A program made the translations under genes and the position numbers. The notes beneath the pieces are model-generated. The model saw only the letters and a program-made list of their open reading frames with translations, was not told the DNA's origin and ran no database searches. A DNA stretch of 64,000 bases, from positions 76,008,177-76,072,176 of the forward strand of contig NC_080582.1 in assembly GCF_029962835.1 (NCBI RefSeq). The letters are read 5' to 3'. Of this stretch, positions 46,344-57,746 are shown one piece after another (the stretch's first letter is position 1; the number at the start of each line of letters is the position of its first letter). This stretch comes from Magnolia sinica. Lineage: Eukaryota; Streptophyta; Magnoliopsida; Magnoliales; Magnoliaceae.

Positions 46344-46370
46344 AATAAAAATTATACGATCTAGAATAAA
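46344..46370 (+). terminator. HCT polyadenylation signals
   Basis: Two AATAAA hexamers (46344-46349 and 46365-46370), 300-325 bp after the stop, are the likely cleavage/polyadenylation signals. Confidence 0.55.
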
Positions 46371-47130
46371 TGTACCCTCCCTGCTCATTAACCTCGCGCT
46401 GTCGGGCGCTTTTGGACCCTGAGGGAGGGGAATGATGGCACCTCTTACGTCAAGTTGTTATTATGGAGATGAGAGAGGTTAACCTTGAGGAGGTCGTGGT
46501 TAGACAAATCAATCATTGAAGGGCTAGAAGCTGGATTGCTCGCTCATTCATTTTTGCTTCTTGGAGCATGGAGCTAGGGAAGCAGATTGGACTCTATTTT
46601 GATGGGGTGAGCACTGCACAACTCGATCCAGCTAACTCGACTCATCCGACTCGTTCAGATCTGACTCAATCCGATCCGAATGGGTGAGTCAGTCCGAACC
46701 AAGTAGGCTTCGCCCTATCCGAACTCAAACCGAGTCGAGTTCAAGTTACCTGGTAACTCGACCTGACTCAACTTGAAACTCGATCTAGTTAGACCCGACT
46801 CTCTAACCCTATCCGCCGCACCCTACTCCGACCCGATCCCAAAATCTCTCCCTCCCTCCCTCATCCTCCTCATCTTCCAAGCCCGGCAACCACCCACAAC
46901 CATCACTCTCCTCCTCCTCCTCCTCTTCTCTCTCCTCTCCACTCTCTCAGTCTCTCCCTCCCTCATCTCTCAATCCGACTCGGTACTTCTAACCGGATCG
47001 GACTCAGACCGAGTCAAGCATGCTGGACTTGGTATCGAGTCGGATTGAGTTCGGGTCAAGCCTATTTCAAAACCGAATCGAGTCGAGTCAGCCCTAACTC
47101 GGCCTGACTCAACTCAATGCCGAGCTCTAC
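46371..47130. repeat. Spacer and GACTCGAGTC-rich repeat
   Basis: From about 46,610 the DNA is packed with ACTCGA / TCGAGT and GATCCGA variants on both flanks of a CT-rich core (CTCCCTCCCTCCCTCATCC at about 46,846). Such subterminal repeats resemble the hAT-like elements nearby, and a right end GCCGAGCTCTA at about 47,130 fits, but a matching left end and duplication were not found. Confidence 0.4.
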
Positions 47131-48112
47131 AAGTTACCATCCCTTCAATAATGTCGGAGGATCATAAGAGTGCGCCTTTCTCCCAACTTGAAATCTTGTG
47201 ACTGTCTAATCATAGAGTTACATTAATATGCCTTGAAAAGCTAAATGGTCTTTCCGCGACATAAAGCCTGCTACGTTACAATTAAAAACCGGTAGAACTA
47301 AGGCCCTTAGTGAAAATGTCAACCCCTAGATCAATTAAACCAACAAAACATATAGTAATATCACCACGAGTAATCTTTCCACATATGATGTAGTAACCAA
47401 CCTCAACAAATATTTTGTGTGTATGAGAGAGAGATTGGAAGTGGGAGAAATGACACTGATATTATCTCAATATATGAGAAAAGGAATCTACTCCATCGAC
47501 ATTTTACACTTATGGCCGCATTAATCAAGGTGATCCTATTTGTAGAATTTGAAATTTTGTTTTTTTAGATGCTTAATGATATATAACTATAGATTATTAA
47601 GTTAATTAAGATTAAATTTGAAATTTTTAAAACTTTTATTTTCTATTTCATTTTGAAAAACCTAACAGTCTAGTCCACATCAAGGCATTTCATATCAACG
47701 GGCTTTCACTTGCTAGTTGGGTCTTTGGCTTTATACGCCTAGTCGAATCAACGGCTAGATTGAGCCTCGTTTATGCCCACTAAATGGGCTGGGCTTTAGC
47801 CCAGGTTCAACAACTTGTTTTTTGAACCTTGGCTCGAGCCTAGGTCCCATGATGGCCCAATGAAATCACCATCATCCATGGTCATAAAAATAATATTTGT
47901 TGAAATTAATAAAAACAAATTTTCCAAGAGCCCAAGGTTATACACCCAAAGCCCATGTCTAGGAGTCTCCTGAATGGGCCCCGCTAAAGAAGATTTTCTA
48001 ACTTCTACAACCATCCTTACCACAATTTCAACAAACATGTGTGCTTTTGTCTAAGTTGTATCATTGCATTTCATGCAGAAACTGTGAGAAAGAAGCGCCT
48101 TTTTCTTTCTCA
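47131..48112. other. Unassigned AT-rich DNA
   Basis: No gene. Short GCCTAGTCG / GGCTCGAGCC-type inverted repeats at 47,740-47,850 may be part of another small element. The minus-strand 80-codon frame at 47,796-48,038 has no family resemblance. Confidence 0.3.
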
Positions 48113-48120
48113 TGTCTGTG

Positions 48121-48864
48121 TTGAGGTGTACACGAGTGGATCCCAGCGGAAATTTTCCCAGCTCGGCTCAACTCAGCCTGCAAGATACCCTAGCTCGAAC
48201 TTGGCTCGGCTCAGTCCTCAAGCTTGACTGGCTAGCTCGGCTCAGTTCGGTCAGTAGCTTGAGATAGTTCGAGTTAAGATCAAGCCGAATTTGCCTATGC
48301 AACATTTTCACAAATACATGGACTGCACCTTCAAAATCTCACTATATGTAAAACAACAGTAGTGGGTTTTAAGGTATTTCATCAAACACCTTGTAAGCAA
48401 CATAAAAATTAAGAAAAAAAAAAAAGTATTTGTTTCATGTACATACCGTCTTTGCCACTAGCCACACTTCCTTACGTCATTTCATCAAACACTTGTTAGT
48501 TGTCGATTGCCATTCGGGCGCTGAAGAGATCATGTTCAAGCTAGGGTTAAGGTTGGGCAAATGGCCGAGACAAGAGGGCACTGGGGGTAAGGGTTTTTTT
48601 TTTTTTTTTTTAAAAAAAATTTAAAAAAAATTAAAAAAAAAAAAAAAAACCCTATTTTGGGCATCCGATTTCTTATATATACTTACTCAAAAATTGATCC
48701 GATCCAAAGCAAGTCGAATTCGAGCTCGATGCTGAGTCAAGTTGAGTCAAGCTAGGTCCAGCTCCGACTCGACTCGAAATGTTTCGAGCTCAATAAAACT
48801 GTAAATCCGAGTCGAGTCCAGCTTTTCCGAGTCGATCCGAGCGAGTGACTCGTGTACACCTCTA
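48121..48864. mobile_element. hAT-like non-autonomous element, 744 bp
   Basis: Ends TTGAGGTGTACACGAG / CTCGTGTACACCTCTA are inverted with one mismatch. Flanks TGTCTGTG (48113-48120) and TGTGTGTG (48865-48872) match at 7 of 8. Subterminal AGCTCGGCTC-type repeats. An A/T homopolymer stretch at 48,594-48,650 lies inside. It is a close relative of 40540-41234, shown by shared internal phrases such as ATTTCATCAAACAC. Confidence 0.85.
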
Positions 48865-48872
48865 TGTGTGTG

Positions 48873-49497
48873 AACTATTTCTAAAGAATTCTCACGCGTA
48901 CGTCGCAACTGAGGATAGCCAGCATGTGTCATCCCAATGGGGTCCACATGCTGAGATGGTCTGGTGATCTCAACCATCCATATCACTATACCATATATGG
49001 CCCGGCAATCAGGTTTCAATGATAATCAGAGCATTGATTTTTCAGTTGAATGTGATCATCCAGACCTTTTAATTTTTTTTGAATGTGAGTCGTGAAACAT
49101 TTTCATTCCAACGGTTGTAAATTCATTGAGTCGAGAATTGATTTGGGCCACACATTTTAGGCCCGCGCCCGACCCATGGCCCAAGGTAATAGGTCCAAGC
49201 CCAGTCCAAAGCTGGGCATTGCCACCGTTGATTCGGTCGAGTCCGATGCAGTTTCATACCAGCAATCGCACCCCAAAATATGCCTGTCTCAGCTGGACTC
49301 GGACGTGTCAACACCTAACTCAGGCGAGTTGCGACTCAACTCAGGACTGGACAACGGTCCGAGTCGCTGAGGCACCCCTAATTGCATGTGCAACGGCCAG
49401 GATCAACTCATTGATGTCAATCTTGGGCCATTGCCAACCTTCATGGCCCACCAACACCAACAGTCTAATCAAATGATACATGGCTATATGTACCAAG
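48873..49497. other. Unassigned DNA
   Basis: Frames of 64-116 codons on the plus strand around 49,126-49,476 are composition artefacts of ACTCGG/GTCCGAGT-type repeats. The phrase GAGGCACCCCTA at about 49,370 resembles a hAT-like right end without a partner. Confidence 0.3.
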
Positions 49498-50035
49498 GGA
49501 GCAGATTAGGTGAGACCTCGGCCTCACCCAAGACAGTGCGGCCCTTACCATGGGGCCCACTTAGATGTATCTATTCTTTATCCATGCCGTTCATATTTTT
49601 TACCGGATCATTTTAAGTGTGTGATCCAAAAAAAGAATCAGATCCATTAATCGAGTGGACCATACCATAGGAAACAGTGGTTATTGACCATTAATGGGCC
49701 ACAAAAGTTTTGGATCAAGATGATTTTTGTTTTTTTACCTTTATCCAGGCTTATGTGACCTTATCAATGGATTGGATTTCAAATAAACTCTACAAAAACA
49801 TTAAGATGTGCCCTAAGAAGTTTTTTATGGTAACGCATGCAATCACCACTGTTTCATAGAGTATGGCCCGCTTGAAATTTGGATCTTTTCCATTTTTGGG
49901 ATGATGACCTAAAATGATCTATCAAAATAGATAGACGGATGGATAAAGAATAGATTCATCATGGTGGGCCCCACAGTGAAGGCCGCACCATCTTGGGTGG
50001 GTGCCAGGGTCTCGCCTAACCTAATCCGCTTCCAT
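49498..50035. mobile_element. Foldback element, AGATTAGGTGAGACC family
   Basis: The left arm AGCAGATTAGGTGAGACC..CGGCC..ACCCAAGA..GTGCGGCC mirrors the right arm GGCCGCACCATCTTGGGTGG..GGTCTCGCCTAACCTAATCC. Inner TCTATTCTTTATCCATGCCG mirrors GGATAAAGAATAGA. About 538 bp, no coding sequence, arms of at least 80 bp. Confidence 0.78.
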
Positions 50036-50099
50036 GTACAAACGGACCAGCCATCCCAGTCACGACCATGGTATCACCAACTCACGGGGGTCGACTCAG

Positions 50100-50620
50100 G
50101 ACTCGGGCGAGTCCACTCGGCCTGGGCATTCAGGGTAGACATGATGTACAGTGGGCCCCACCATGATGTATCTGTTTCATCCATACCATCCATCTATTTT
50201 TCCAACTCATTTCAGAGCACAACCCCATAAATGAGGAAGACCCAAATCTTAGATTGACCACACCACAAAAGGCAATGTTAATTAATTGTCCATCATTAAA
50301 AACTTCCTAGGGCCCACTGTAATGTTTATTTTCCATCCAGTTTATTGATAAGGTCACACAAGCCTAGATGAAGGGAAAAGACAAATATCAACTTGATTCA
50401 AGACTTTTGTGGCTTTCAAAAAAGTTTTCAACCATGAGCATTCAACACCGTTGTTTCCTGTGGTGTGGTCCACCTGAGATCCGAATCTAATTAATTTTTA
50501 GGCTTATGTCGTAAAATGAACTGGTAAAATGGATGGACGGCATGGATAAAACAATCACATCATAGTGGGGTCAGGATCTTTGACATCTAGGTTAGGGTCA
50601 CTAGCCAAACCGTGTCCCTA
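50100..50620. repeat. Foldback repeat unit
   Basis: Core from GTGGGCCCCACCATGATGTA to ACATCATAGTGGGGTC with mirrored centre. Termini unclear. Confidence 0.55.
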
Positions 50621-50637
50621 CCGCCAGGCAATGAGAT

Positions 50638-51175
50638 GCAATGGGGAGCGGATTATGTAAGACCAAGGATCCATCTAGGTGGGTGGGACCCTGACTATGG
50701 GGTTCATAGTGATGTGTCTTAAATTCACACTGTCAAACCATTTTAAAAGCCCAATTTAGGGCATGAAAGCTCTATTTAGGGCATGATCCCAACAATGAAG
50801 CTGACTCAAATTTTAGGTGGACCACACCACAAGAAACAGTAATGATTGAATCTCCACTATTAAAAACTTCACGAGTCCATCGGAATTTGCCATCCAAGCG
50901 GTTGATAAGGTCACAAACACTTACATGAAGAGACCACACAAATATCATCTTGATCCAAAAGGTTTTGCAGCTCATAAAAAGTATTAATGGTCAATCATCA
51001 CTGTTTCCTATACTATGGTTTATATGGGATTTGAAACTGCTTTATTTTTTGGATCATGCCTTAAAATGAGCTTTCAATATGGATGGATGGCAGGGATGTA
51101 GCCAGATGAATCACACTGGCCCACATGGGTCCCACCCACCTCAGTGGATCCGAGCTCTCCCCAATCCGCTCTCGA
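50638..51175. mobile_element. Foldback element, GGGAGCGGATT...CAATCCGCTC family
   Basis: Left arm GGGGAGCGGATTATG then GGATCCATCTAGGTGGGTGGGA; right arm TCCCACCCACCTCAGTGGAT then CTCCCCAATCCGCTC. About 538 bp. The last ~80 bp recur at 61,669-61,745 beside the gypsy LTR. Confidence 0.68.
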
Positions 51176-51179
51176 TGCA

Positions 51180-51880
51180 ACTGGGTGCAGATTTTATGAG
51201 AAAGCCTATCGATGGAAGTTCTCCTATGTTGGGATGCTACGTGGACTCCCCCTAATATATTTGAAAAATATACCATGATTCATTGGTTTCTTCGTATCAT
51301 TTTAAAACATGATACCAAAAATCAGGTAGATATAAAACTCAAGGCAGCCAACGAGATGGAAATTTCGTAAAAAGGTTTTCCACCATTGAAACCTTCCGTG
51401 GCTACATTAAATGTTTATATGCCATCCAAGCTGTTTATAAGTTTATTTATGGTGAGATGAAGTGGAAACACAAAACTAGTAGTCGTATACTTGTTCATCC
51501 CTATTGTCGCTAATTCCAGCAAAAGCCAATCAAAATGGGTTACGTGTAATTAGGATGTATTTGTATGGTGTATTTGAAGATTTTTTAGGAATATACTAAG
51601 AGGATTCTACAGTAATACAGTTGGAGCACATTGAGTAACGTCATGCCATCCACTATGTGGTCGAGTAAAGAGTAATCGTGCTGAAACGGTTACACGACAG
51701 ATGACAAGTTTAGAAATAAAGAAGGTTAAGTAATGCTTAAATGGTTATAACAACCATTGAAACATGGGAAGCATTTAAATAGCTGGGTTAGAGTTATAAA
51801 TAGTAAAGGAATTCAGCAAAGCAAATTGTTTTATACCAACCAATCAAACTAAATTTATTTTTTCATTTACATTCCTTAGT
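51180..51880. other. Partial GAAGTTCC-type repeat and unassigned DNA
   Basis: 51,180-51,480 resembles half of a foldback unit (AAGCCTATCGATGGAAGTTC, then ATCATTTTAAAACATG). 51,480-51,880 has no recognised content. Confidence 0.35.
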
Positions 51881-51885
51881 TTAAC

Positions 51886-51948
51886 TGTAACACTTTGGTT
51901 CTCATAACCCGAGGATGATCGCTCATCATCGAGAACCCAAGTATTACA
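51886..51948. repeat. 18-bp inverted repeat (possible LTR terminus palindrome)
   Basis: Arms TGTAACACTTTGGTTCTC and GAGAACCCAAGTATTACA are reverse complements except at two positions, separated by a ~27-bp loop. TGTAACAC is a common gypsy LTR start, so this may be an LTR end. Confidence 0.6.
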
Positions 51949-53630
51949 TTATGAAGTGGAGTAACTTACATCTAATTAATAACAAATCTCATAACACAAG
52001 GTAAGGCAACTACCATGTAAACTAGAATATCATGAATAATATCAAGGAAAATCAATGAAAGCAAAATGAAATCCCTCAGAGGGGGATTTTAATTACAATC
52101 CTCAAGTTTGAAAGAAACATAAAGTCCAAATAACAAGAACACATAAAACGTAGAATACTAATTGAGCTCCAGCGGCTCAACTATACTAGCATAAAGTCCT
52201 TCCTTATCAAGCTCATCTTCAATCATTTCTGGGATCCCGACTAAGGGGTCTCCTTTCATCATCAAACTTGTTTCTATTTGGTGCAACCGCACAATAAGGT
52301 GAGTGATAAACTCAGTGGGTATTTCCCTCAAAGATTCCTGCATATCATAGTATTCCAATATAGTTTTAATCAACTTAGCAATTCATAATAAAAGCAAAGT
52401 AATATGAATACATGCATGAATATATGAATGTATGTCTAAAGTCACAGACATAGGGATGCACATCCACCTGTCAAAAAAAGGGTCACCCACGGTAGACTAA
52501 CTACCTGGAAAAGACTATGTAGTGAGTGCGCACAAGAAAATTTAACCTCTTAGAAAAATATTCAGGATACACCTGAGGAGGTCTAAAAACCCGGAAAAGC
52601 TTCATGTAAAAAGAGCGGCCCATAGTGACATGAATGCACTTATCTTAAGGTTTAAACTAGAATAATAGAATTCTTAGTAAACCTAACAGAATGTGACCTA
52701 TATCAAACACTCGGTAAAGCTCACATGTTATGTCTGGATGTTATGCACCATGGTACCCATGTACATTCCATAAATTTGGAAAGATTGTTCCTTAAATTGT
52801 AGACATTATCAAATCTTAAACATCCAAACATGAGTTCAACATGGATCTTTATAATTCTCTTAGGCTCAAATAAGGGCCCACAAATACGGCATGTCAATAT
52901 CAAGAATGATTAAACTATTTGAAACAATTGAAAGTTCATTCTACATTTCTTACAAAAGAAGACATTCCACACATATTCTTCATTATACAATTTATAAGAT
53001 AAAGTGAAATGTAATTTCAAGACTCATGTCATGACTATTATAAGTATACCTATATTCAAGCAATTACCAATGTGACGTAGAGAATACAAGGCTAAATTCT
53101 ATACACATGGTTAATTAATATAGGATTAGAGTAATAGGAATTAAAGCATTACCTCATGACCATCAATACTAAATAGGAATGAAATGAATGAATTCATATC
53201 TACAATATTCTAAAATTATCTACTTATTAGATTCAAAGTAAGATGAAAATTGGTGAATGTAAGAAGCAATGGGGGTAATTCCTCACCTTAGGATGTGGAT
53301 ACTCTTCTCGCTTAATTAGAACGCATTCTAAATGAGGGAGTTGGGAGAAAGCCTCTAGTTGATTTCTACTTTGATAAGAACTTGGAGGCTTGGATCTGAA
53401 AAATCGGATGATGGGATGTTGAACTGAATCAGCCCCACACAGGTAGCATAAGACGCTTGGCTCCTCAGGCCCAACTGAGTCAACTCGGCTTAACTCAGTA
53501 GCCCGCAACTCTCTCACCCTCTCTTTCTTCTTCTTTCTTTTCCTTTCTCTACTTCCTTTCTTCCCTTTCTCAAGTTCTCTATTTCTCCCTATCGGAATGT
53601 CCAACAGTTAACTGGACTCGGCCAAACTCA
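51949..53630. other. Probable LTR-retroelement-derived DNA, no gene
   Basis: AT-rich with no reliable coding frames. A 71-codon minus-strand frame (52158-52373) and a basic/Lys-Arg-rich one (53233-53604) do not match a family I know. Position between LTR-like blocks suggests it belongs to the gypsy-derived array. Confidence 0.35.
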
Positions 53631-53639
53631 ACCCAACTC

Positions 53640-54611
53640 ACCCGAAAACTCAGTGAGTCAACTTAGTCTGACTCCGACGGCCTCCGTAAAACCCCATTCT
53701 CGGCTCTCGGCACCCATTTACCAAGTTCCGATCCTAGGATCCCACAAGGAGGATTCTAATATCAATTTAATTCGAAATGAGCATAACCCACGAACAATAA
53801 CCACAAGAACACAATCACAAAATCCACTATGATAAAAAACTTTTAAGTATAATGCATATGAAAGAAAAATACAAGATGATGATAATAACAGAAACTCTAA
53901 AAGCTGGACTGTACGCTCCAACTCTGACGAGGCTACGGCTGCGTCTTGGCGTCACCTGTACGCATTGATCATGCATAAGCTTATAGAAAGCTTAGAGGGT
54001 GGTGTAAGTGTGTGCACAATATAAGCGTGCTCAGAATGCAAGGTCAAAGTAATGAGGAATCATGGTGATGAGTACATGAATGCAATCAGCTGTACCAAGG
54101 CTATGTGGTGCAAGATATGAATGCTATTGGCCATAACACGACCATGCGATGCGAGATGCAACTTAAGCATGTCAATCCTCATCATATATCAGTACAGTTC
54201 TTATTTTGGATAATCACCGGGGTTCAGTACACTGCAAATGACATTGCCGCTCTCCTAACCGCACAACCCAAGTGAGCGTAAGAAACCTCACTATCCGCTG
54301 GCTAATAGTCACAATACCTATCCGGCATGTCGATAGTGGACCCATTCACGAGCCTGGTCAAACTCGGCCTAGTATTGCCCTCTACCCTTGGGCGAGTAAG
54401 GCCACACCCCTTTCCAACCGACCACGACATAGTGGGAGACGCGGCCGCCTAGTATTCGGCCCTCGTGCTCTCATATATCCACTCGGTGTCGACATTGGAG
54501 TCATCCTCCTGGTACCATCCGGTTTAGCAAAGGCCAGGGAGAAGAGAGTCTCCCCTATTAATGTCCAACCGATAGTTCGGTATGCTCAGAGGACATATGG
54601 TAGCTCCTCGG
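53640..54611. repeat. Diverged LTR-like direct repeat, copy A
   Basis: Shares with copy B, in order: GACGGCCTCCGTA..ACCCCATTCTCGG, TTCCGATCCTAGGATCC, ACAAGGAGGAT, GCATAAGCTTATAGAAAGCT then TAGAGGGTGGT, and ATATCAGTAC..TTC..ATCACCG. Middle parts have diverged heavily. Probably LTR sequence of a gypsy family. Confidence 0.65.
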
Positions 54612-55718
54612 TGTCATGCCCCAAACCCAAAAATCGGATTCGCAGGAATCCCGATCACCGAATCCGGTGCCGACAGCCTCCGTAGTACCCCATTCTCGGG
54701 TCCTAGCGTCCATACGCCAGATTCCGATCCTGGGATCCTACAAGGAGGATTTTTTTTGTACATTTAACTCATAATAAGCATAACCACAAGATTACCCAAT
54801 TCACAAAGGCAACATCATCATCACATATCCACTAATATAATCATTTGAGTACAATGCTGAAAGGGAAAATACATATATCGAAATCAAAGCTCCAGAATAC
54901 AACTGCACGCTCCAAGCTCAACGCTGCTGCAACCTAATAACACCTGCACGCATCTATCGTGCATAAGCTTATAGAAAGCTTAGAGGGTGGTGAAAGTGTG
55001 TGCACAAGGTGAGTGCCAAGTATTCAATACAATGTCATCATCATACAATACCGGAAATACTAGTAATCCATAAATCGTACATAATCAGAATAAGCAGAAA
55101 TACTGACAAGATTATGAATTATCAGAGTAAGCAGAAATACTGACAAGATCATGAATTATCAGAGTAAACAGAAATACTGACAAAGTCATAAATCACACAA
55201 TAACAAAGTAAGCAGAAATATTGATAAGTGCATAAATCATACAATATTAAAATACACAATACAAATCAGTATGCAAATGAAGAGTCGTAGAGAGCCAAAT
55301 ATCAGATGTAGAAGATGCAATGCAATATACATTCCTGATAAGTAAAATGAATAGCGTCAACCATACCATATGCTGCGAATGTAATGCAACATGCAGTACA
55401 AATGGAATGACCATGCTGGAGTGTGAAGTCGGTATGGTAGTACTTAGTATCGCAGGCTATGGGGTCCATCACAAGGGACTTCTATCCAAACCAATCCCAT
55501 ACCTAATTTGGATAGTCAGACTCAGTGTGGTAAACTTTTGATCTTGGGTTAGTCATGCGTCCCAACTGAAATCCTGGCCATTGCGAAGGTACACGTAACA
55601 AATAGTTACGCACCATCAGCCCGAGTGGATAGTGATGAATGAATGATTGAGTATACAACTCCTATTCAATAAGTCCACATATCAGTACTGTTCATCTCTG
55701 GGATCATCACCGAGGTTT
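54612..55718. repeat. Diverged LTR-like direct repeat, copy B
   Basis: Starts TGTCATGCCCCAAACCC, the reverse complement of the GGGGCATGACA type of LTR end, suggesting a minus-strand LTR. Shares the blocks listed for copy A. Contains an internal ~37-bp tandem repeat (about 55,085-55,225: AAGCAGAAATACTGACAAG with TATGAATTATCAGAGT) in 3-4 copies. Confidence 0.6.
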
Positions 55719-56034
55719 AGTATCTTAGCAACAACATTTGCCGTACACGTTACATTTTAGTCATATCAAGGACCGCGTTGACAATCTCAACAACTACATC
55801 AACAACGATAACAATGACAACATCATAGGTCTTCACGACGCTCACATCAACCCAAGGATAAACTGTCACACCACCAGATACTAAGCAAGTTTCAAACACG
55901 GGTACGTCAGCCACCATTTAAGGGAATGTAATAGATAGAGGACGCACCAACACCAAATCGTACCATCTACGATGAGATTTGAGCGTAGTCGATAATATAG
56001 TAAATTTCGAGGACGAAATTTTGTTAGGGGGTAG
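55719..56034 (+). repeat. Extra copy of gypsy internal 3' tail (ahead of the 5' LTR)
   Basis: Aligns to 59,660-59,989, the tail that precedes the 3' LTR, including AAATTTCGAGGACGAAATTTT and a polypurine run TTAGGGGGTAG. In an ordinary element nothing internal should precede the 5' LTR, so this is the end of an adjoining element copy. Confidence 0.8.
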
Positions 56035-57731
56035 CCCCAAAATTTGGAACCCGAGTTGGCCAGGCCCGAACCTGAATTTTAGGATCGTGTGGCCCACTAG
56101 AGCTTCAGATCTATCTCATTTTTTGACCCATACCCTAAAATGTTTTAATAAAACTGGTGAGCGGAGTGGATTCGTCACGTCATCCCTATGGGGCCCACCG
56201 TGCAAAAAAAAAAAAAAACAATGTAGTGATGTGCACAGCCTAACTTCTCTCCCATTCTCCTCCTTCTTCGGTTGCATTTTGCATCGGTAACCGCACGACC
56301 TAACCTCTCTCCCCAATTTCCTCTCCCATTCAAACTCTCATCTTTCTTCTTCCACCATTCTTCATCGGCGAAACCAACCAAACAATCCAAACCGCTCACC
56401 ATCAACCCAAGAAGATTTTAACGGCAAACGTTCAACCCCACTATTTCCAGTCTTATGGCCCACCTAAATTCCAAATCTGCCTTATTTTTAGAATCATGTA
56501 TTATTACGACCCGGCAAAATAGCTGGACGGAATAGATTTCTCACAAACATCTCGTTGGACCCACCTAGCTTCCGTTGCAGTAAGGGATTTGGAAGGCTTC
56601 CACAATGCAATCCATGCAGATTGAAACCTTTCCGATTTTTCCTCCTTTCTCTTTCCATTTTCGAGCCAACCTATAAATCGGAAAATCTCGACTATCCATT
56701 GGATCCATCTTCAATCTGCAACGTCTAAACTATGCCATTCAACCTCCACTCAACACACCAGGTAGGTGATTTTCCCGATTAAAAAGACTACATTATCATA
56801 TACTTTTATTTCATTAATTATTTATTTCATATTGCTGATTTACATCATTTGATTTTGGTTTTACATGATGTAGAATGCGTTTATTTGGTTTCTAATATGT
56901 GGAATAAATTCATTTGATTATTGTTAAATGCTTTTAATTATATTATGGGTGCTCTGCCCTGAAAGGACCATTATGTTATTTTGATACGGGTGCTCTGCCC
57001 AGGGTCATTCCCGAAAGGATCAGCATGGTATGGGTGCTCTGCCCAGGGTCATACCCGAAAGGATCAGCACAGGTGCTTTGCCCTGGGCAATTTTCTAAAA
57101 CGATTAATACACACGGGTGCTCTGAGGGTCATTCCCTAAAAGGATCAACATTGGTGCTCTGTCAAGGATCATTCCCTAAAAGGATCAACACAAACGGGTG
57201 CTCTACCCTAGATTGAACCAAAAGGGATTTTAGATGACTGCATTGTCTTATTTTGTTGTTATGAAAAAAATAAATTGTTATTGTTGTCATGTAAAATGTC
57301 GATTCAATACTCGTAATTGTTCCTATTTATTTTTTGAGTTTTATTTGTGTTAACGTAGAATTTTCAATTTTGGGAAGGATGTGACCCTATGAGCCATCGT
57401 GCTCACACCCATATAGATTGTTTTGTAGGGTTTGTACATGAAGAACCGATTGGGCAAGATTAATGATTTTTCCTATTGTTCTATTTGAAGATTTCTTAAA
57501 ATTCAATACATTTTGTTATTATTATTATTTTTTATGTAATTAAAGGTTCAAGATTTGATTAGTGAACGTTATTTAATAACAATGATTATTATCCTTTCAT
57601 TTGCTCTGATTGCCTTGAAAATGCATGAAATAATGTGGGTTGCAATGTATATTTTATTTAAATACAACTCACAGTCCTGGAATTCAAGTTCGGGCCTGGC
57701 CAACTCAGGCACCGAATTTCGGGGCATGATA
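56035..57731 (+). repeat. Gypsy 5' LTR
   Basis: Ends GGGGCATGATA directly before the primer-binding site. Its first ~45 bp (CCCCAAAATTTGG..GAGTTGGCCAGGCCCGAAC) are the reverse complement of its own last ~50 bp (GTTCGGGCCTGGCCAACTC..CCGAATTTCGGGG). The 3' LTR lacks this palindromic start. Contains the GGTGCTCTGCC minisatellite. Confidence 0.82.
56947..57210 (+). repeat. GGTGCTCTGCC minisatellite in the 5' LTR
   Basis: About six imperfect units of roughly 40-50 bp, each GGGTGCTCTGCC(C)..GGGTCATTCCC(G/T)AAAGGATCA. Reading frames across it (e.g. 57025-57216) are repeats, not genes. Confidence 0.82.
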
Positions 57732-57734
57732 GAT

Positions 57735-57746
57735 TGGTATCAGAGC
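57735..57746 (+). other. Gypsy primer-binding site
   Basis: TGGTATCAGAGC, complementary to the 3' end of initiator tRNA-Met, three bases after the LTR end. Confidence 0.88.

Noticed and set aside
57025-57216. Small repeat protein encoded by the GGTGCTCTGCC units
   Set aside because: The frame is a product of the minisatellite and is not kept between the two LTR copies.
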